Assembly: GCA_949127705.1 (NCBI GenBank)
Contig: CASBQJ010000435.1
Location: 1-6,851 of the forward strand
Reading direction: 5' to 3'
DNA length: 6,851 nt
Source of the DNA: Synechococcales cyanobacterium PMM_0085
Lineage (GTDB): Bacteria > Cyanobacteriota > Cyanobacteriia > Elainellales > Elainellaceae
How positions within the stretch are numbered: position 1 is the stretch's first letter; each line of letters starts with the position of its first letter. Below the pieces are notes generated by a model. It made no database searches. It was not told where the DNA came from and was given only the letters and a program-made list of their open reading frames with translations. Below, one piece after another: positions 5,620-6,851 of this stretch. Position numbers and translations under genes: made by a program.

Positions 5620-5638
5620 AGCAATCCTAAGCAATCCT
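5620..5638. repeat. two phased direct repeats AGCAATCCT in the divergent intergenic region
   Basis: AGCAATCCT occurs at 5620-5628 and 5630-5638, a 10-bp period that puts both copies on the same face of the helix. They sit 31-50 bp upstream of the RCK gene start, beside a TATAGA-like -10 element on the minus strand (plus 5614-5619). An operator for a regulator is possible. With only two short copies, chance or slippage is also plausible. Confidence 0.4.
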
Positions 5639-5705
5639 CACCCAAGTCAGCCCTCAAATGATCATGCCTTTTACGGTCACAGTTAGCTGAGCGCTATATC
5701 CTGAG

Positions 5706-5712
5706 AAAGGAG
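5706..5712 (+). promoter_or_regulatory. ribosome binding site with an unusually long spacer
   Basis: AAAGGAG is an excellent Shine-Dalgarno sequence but lies 18 nt before the ATG at 5731, well beyond the usual 5-10 nt. An in-frame TGA (5728-5730) directly precedes the ATG, so no earlier start exists in that frame, and the family motif begins at residue 4, so a later start is excluded. Either initiation is inefficient, or the site serves a short overlapping frame starting with GTG at 5727 and ending at 5753. Confidence 0.5.
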
Positions 5713-5730
5713 TCTCGCGGCTGGTCGTGA

Positions 5731-6851
5731 ATGCAAATCTACCTGGACTATAGTGCCACTACACCGCCTCGCGCCGAGGCGATCGCCTTGATGCAGTTGG
5801 TTTTGACCCAGCAGTGGGGCAACCCGTCTAGTTTGCACCAGTGGGGGCAGCAGGCAGCAACCGTGGTAGAGCGAGCCAGAGCGCAGGTGGCAGATTTGCT
5901 AAACGCCGACCCAGAGACGATTGTGTTTACCGCCGGGGGCACCGAGTCAGACAACCTGGCAATTTTGGGCACAGCACGCCACTATGCCACCCCCCAGCAC
6001 ATGATTATTTCTAGCGTTGAACATTCGGCTGTCGCCGAGCCAGTGCGCTACCTAGAACGCGAAGGATGGCAGATCACTCGTCTGCCCGTCAACAGCCAGG
6101 GTCGGATCGAACCCGCGCATTTGCAGGCCGCACTCCAGCCTAATACCGCACTGGTTTCAATTATTTATGGCCAAAGCGAGGTCGGCACCCTGCAGCCGAT
6201 TGAAGCCCTGAGTCAATTAGTGCATCGCCATGGAGCCTTGTTTCATACCGATGCCGTGCAGGTCGCCGGACGGTTACCGATTGATGTGCAGCGGCTGCCG
6301 ATAGATTTACTGTCGCTCTCTAGCCACAAGTTCTATGGGCCACAGGGAGCCGGGGCGCTCTATGTGCGACCTGGAGTAGCGCTGGTGCCAGTTTTGCTGG
6401 GCGGCGGCCAAGAACTGGCGCGGCGCTCTGGCACCCAGGCGGTGCCAGCGATCGCGGGCTTTGGGATTGCAGCCGAGCTAGCCGCCCAGGAGATGGCACT
6501 CGAAGCACCTCGTCTGATGGCACTGCGCGATCGCCTGTTTGACCTACTAGCCGATGTCCCAGAGCTGATCTCAACGGGCGATCGCCTGCATCGTCTGCCC
6601 CACCACGTCAGCTTTTACCTGCGCCATGCCGACGCCGACCGCCTCAGCGGCAAAACCCTGGTGCGTCACATGAACCTGGCCGGAATTGGCATTAGCTCTG
6701 GATCTGCCTGCAACAGCGGCAAGCTGATCCCCAGTCCGGTACTCAGCGCCATGGGATTAAGCGATCGCCTAGCCACAGGAGGCATCCGCCTCACCCTAGG
6801 CCGTCATACCACTGAAGCAGATATTGATTGGACAGCACTGGTGCTAAAGCA
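5731..6851 (+). CDS. cysteine desulfurase, NifS/IscS family (3' end beyond the window)
   Basis: A PLP enzyme that takes sulfur from L-cysteine, leaving alanine and a persulfide for Fe-S clusters and other thio-cofactors. 373 codons are visible without a stop; the family is usually 380-400, so only the tail is missing. Family marks: LDYSATT (5-11), GGTESDN (69-75) for the PLP phosphate, His98 in SVEHSAV, Asp174 and Gln177 in HTDAVQ, the PLP lysine Lys200 in SSHKFYGP, the RSGT substrate-binding segment, and the catalytic Cys327 in SSGSACNSG. The loop around Cys327 is of the longer, class I (NifS/IscS) type rather than SufS type. At the usual VNNEIGT segment the sequence reads YGQSEVGT, with Gln148-Ser149 replacing the two Asn. 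Five HIP1 octamers lie inside the gene. No iscU, sufE or nif gene is in view, so the acceptor is unknown and I assign no symbol. Confidence 0.94.
   Translation, partial: MQIYLDYSATTPPRAEAIALMQLVLTQQWGNPSSLHQWGQQAATVVERARAQVADLLNADPETIVFTAGGTESDNLAILGTARHYATPQHMIISSVEHSAVAEPVRYLEREGWQITRLPVNSQGRIEPAHLQAALQPNTALVSIIYGQSEVGTLQPIEALSQLVHRHGALFHTDAVQVAGRLPIDVQRLPIDLLSLSSHKFYGPQGAGALYVRPGVALVPVLLGGGQELARRSGTQAVPAIAGFGIAAELAAQEMALEAPRLMALRDRLFDLLADVPELISTGDRLHRLPHHVSFYLRHADADRLSGKTLVRHMNLAGIGISSGSACNSGKLIPSPVLSAMGLSDRLATGGIRLTLGRHTTEADIDWTALVLK
6448..6768. repeat. cluster of four HIP1 octamers
   Basis: GCGATCGC occurs at 6448-6455, 6527-6534, 6578-6585 and 6761-6768 within the desulfurase coding region, with a fifth at 5779-5786. 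Elsewhere it occurs at 456, 1522, 2763 and 5380, and not at all in the repeat-rich stretch 3869-4907. HIP1 is a known cyanobacterial genome signature; here it serves mainly to identify the lineage. Confidence 0.9.

Noticed and set aside
5670..5700. Promoter-like TTACGG and TATATC before the desulfurase gene
   Set aside because: The -35 match is poor, and a start from this -10 would put the Shine-Dalgarno sequence at the very 5' end of the transcript.

Overview
The window looks like cyanobacterial chromosome. The palindrome GCGATCGC (HIP1, the octamer over-represented in many cyanobacteria) occurs at least nine times (456, 1522, 2763, 5380, 5779, 6448, 6527, 6578, 6761), where about 0.1 would be expected by chance. 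The largest gene encodes a phototaxis-type receptor with a cyanobacteriochrome domain, which also points to cyanobacteria. The genus cannot be fixed from the sequence alone.

Layout: (1) 195-569 (+) is a small unrecognised acidic protein. (2) 570-1036 has no convincing gene. (3) 1037-1098 holds four tandem 15-16 bp repeats that run into the ribosome binding site of the main gene. (4) 1111-3810 (+) encodes an 899-residue PixJ-like methyl-accepting photoreceptor with the order TM-TM-HAMP-GAF1-GAF2-HAMP-MCP. GAF2 carries both cysteines of a DXCF cyanobacteriochrome; GAF1 has lost the canonical one. A 15-bp perfect hairpin follows. (5) 3869-4682 is a repeat- and structure-rich segment. A 21-bp repeat family appears twice in opposite orientations. 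Between the two copies lie a heavily structured leader, a 72-codon ORF (4205-4423) whose Shine-Dalgarno region is exactly complementary to an upstream leader segment, and another 15-bp perfect inverted repeat. (6) 4693-4842 is a further repetitive element. (7) 4908-5588 (-) is a TrkA/KtrA-type RCK protein that probably regulates K+ uptake. (8) 5731-6851 (+) is a cysteine desulfurase that runs off the right edge, divergent from the RCK gene.

The four larger genes do not form one pathway. The receptor stands alone, with no cheA, cheW or response-regulator gene beside it in view, so its signalling partners must be encoded elsewhere. The RCK gene and the desulfurase share a 142-bp divergent intergenic region.

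The least explained part is 3869-4682. The leader of the 72-codon ORF is the best candidate here for an undescribed cis-regulatory RNA. That claim rests only on hand-found complementarity; it needs covariation analysis in homologues.
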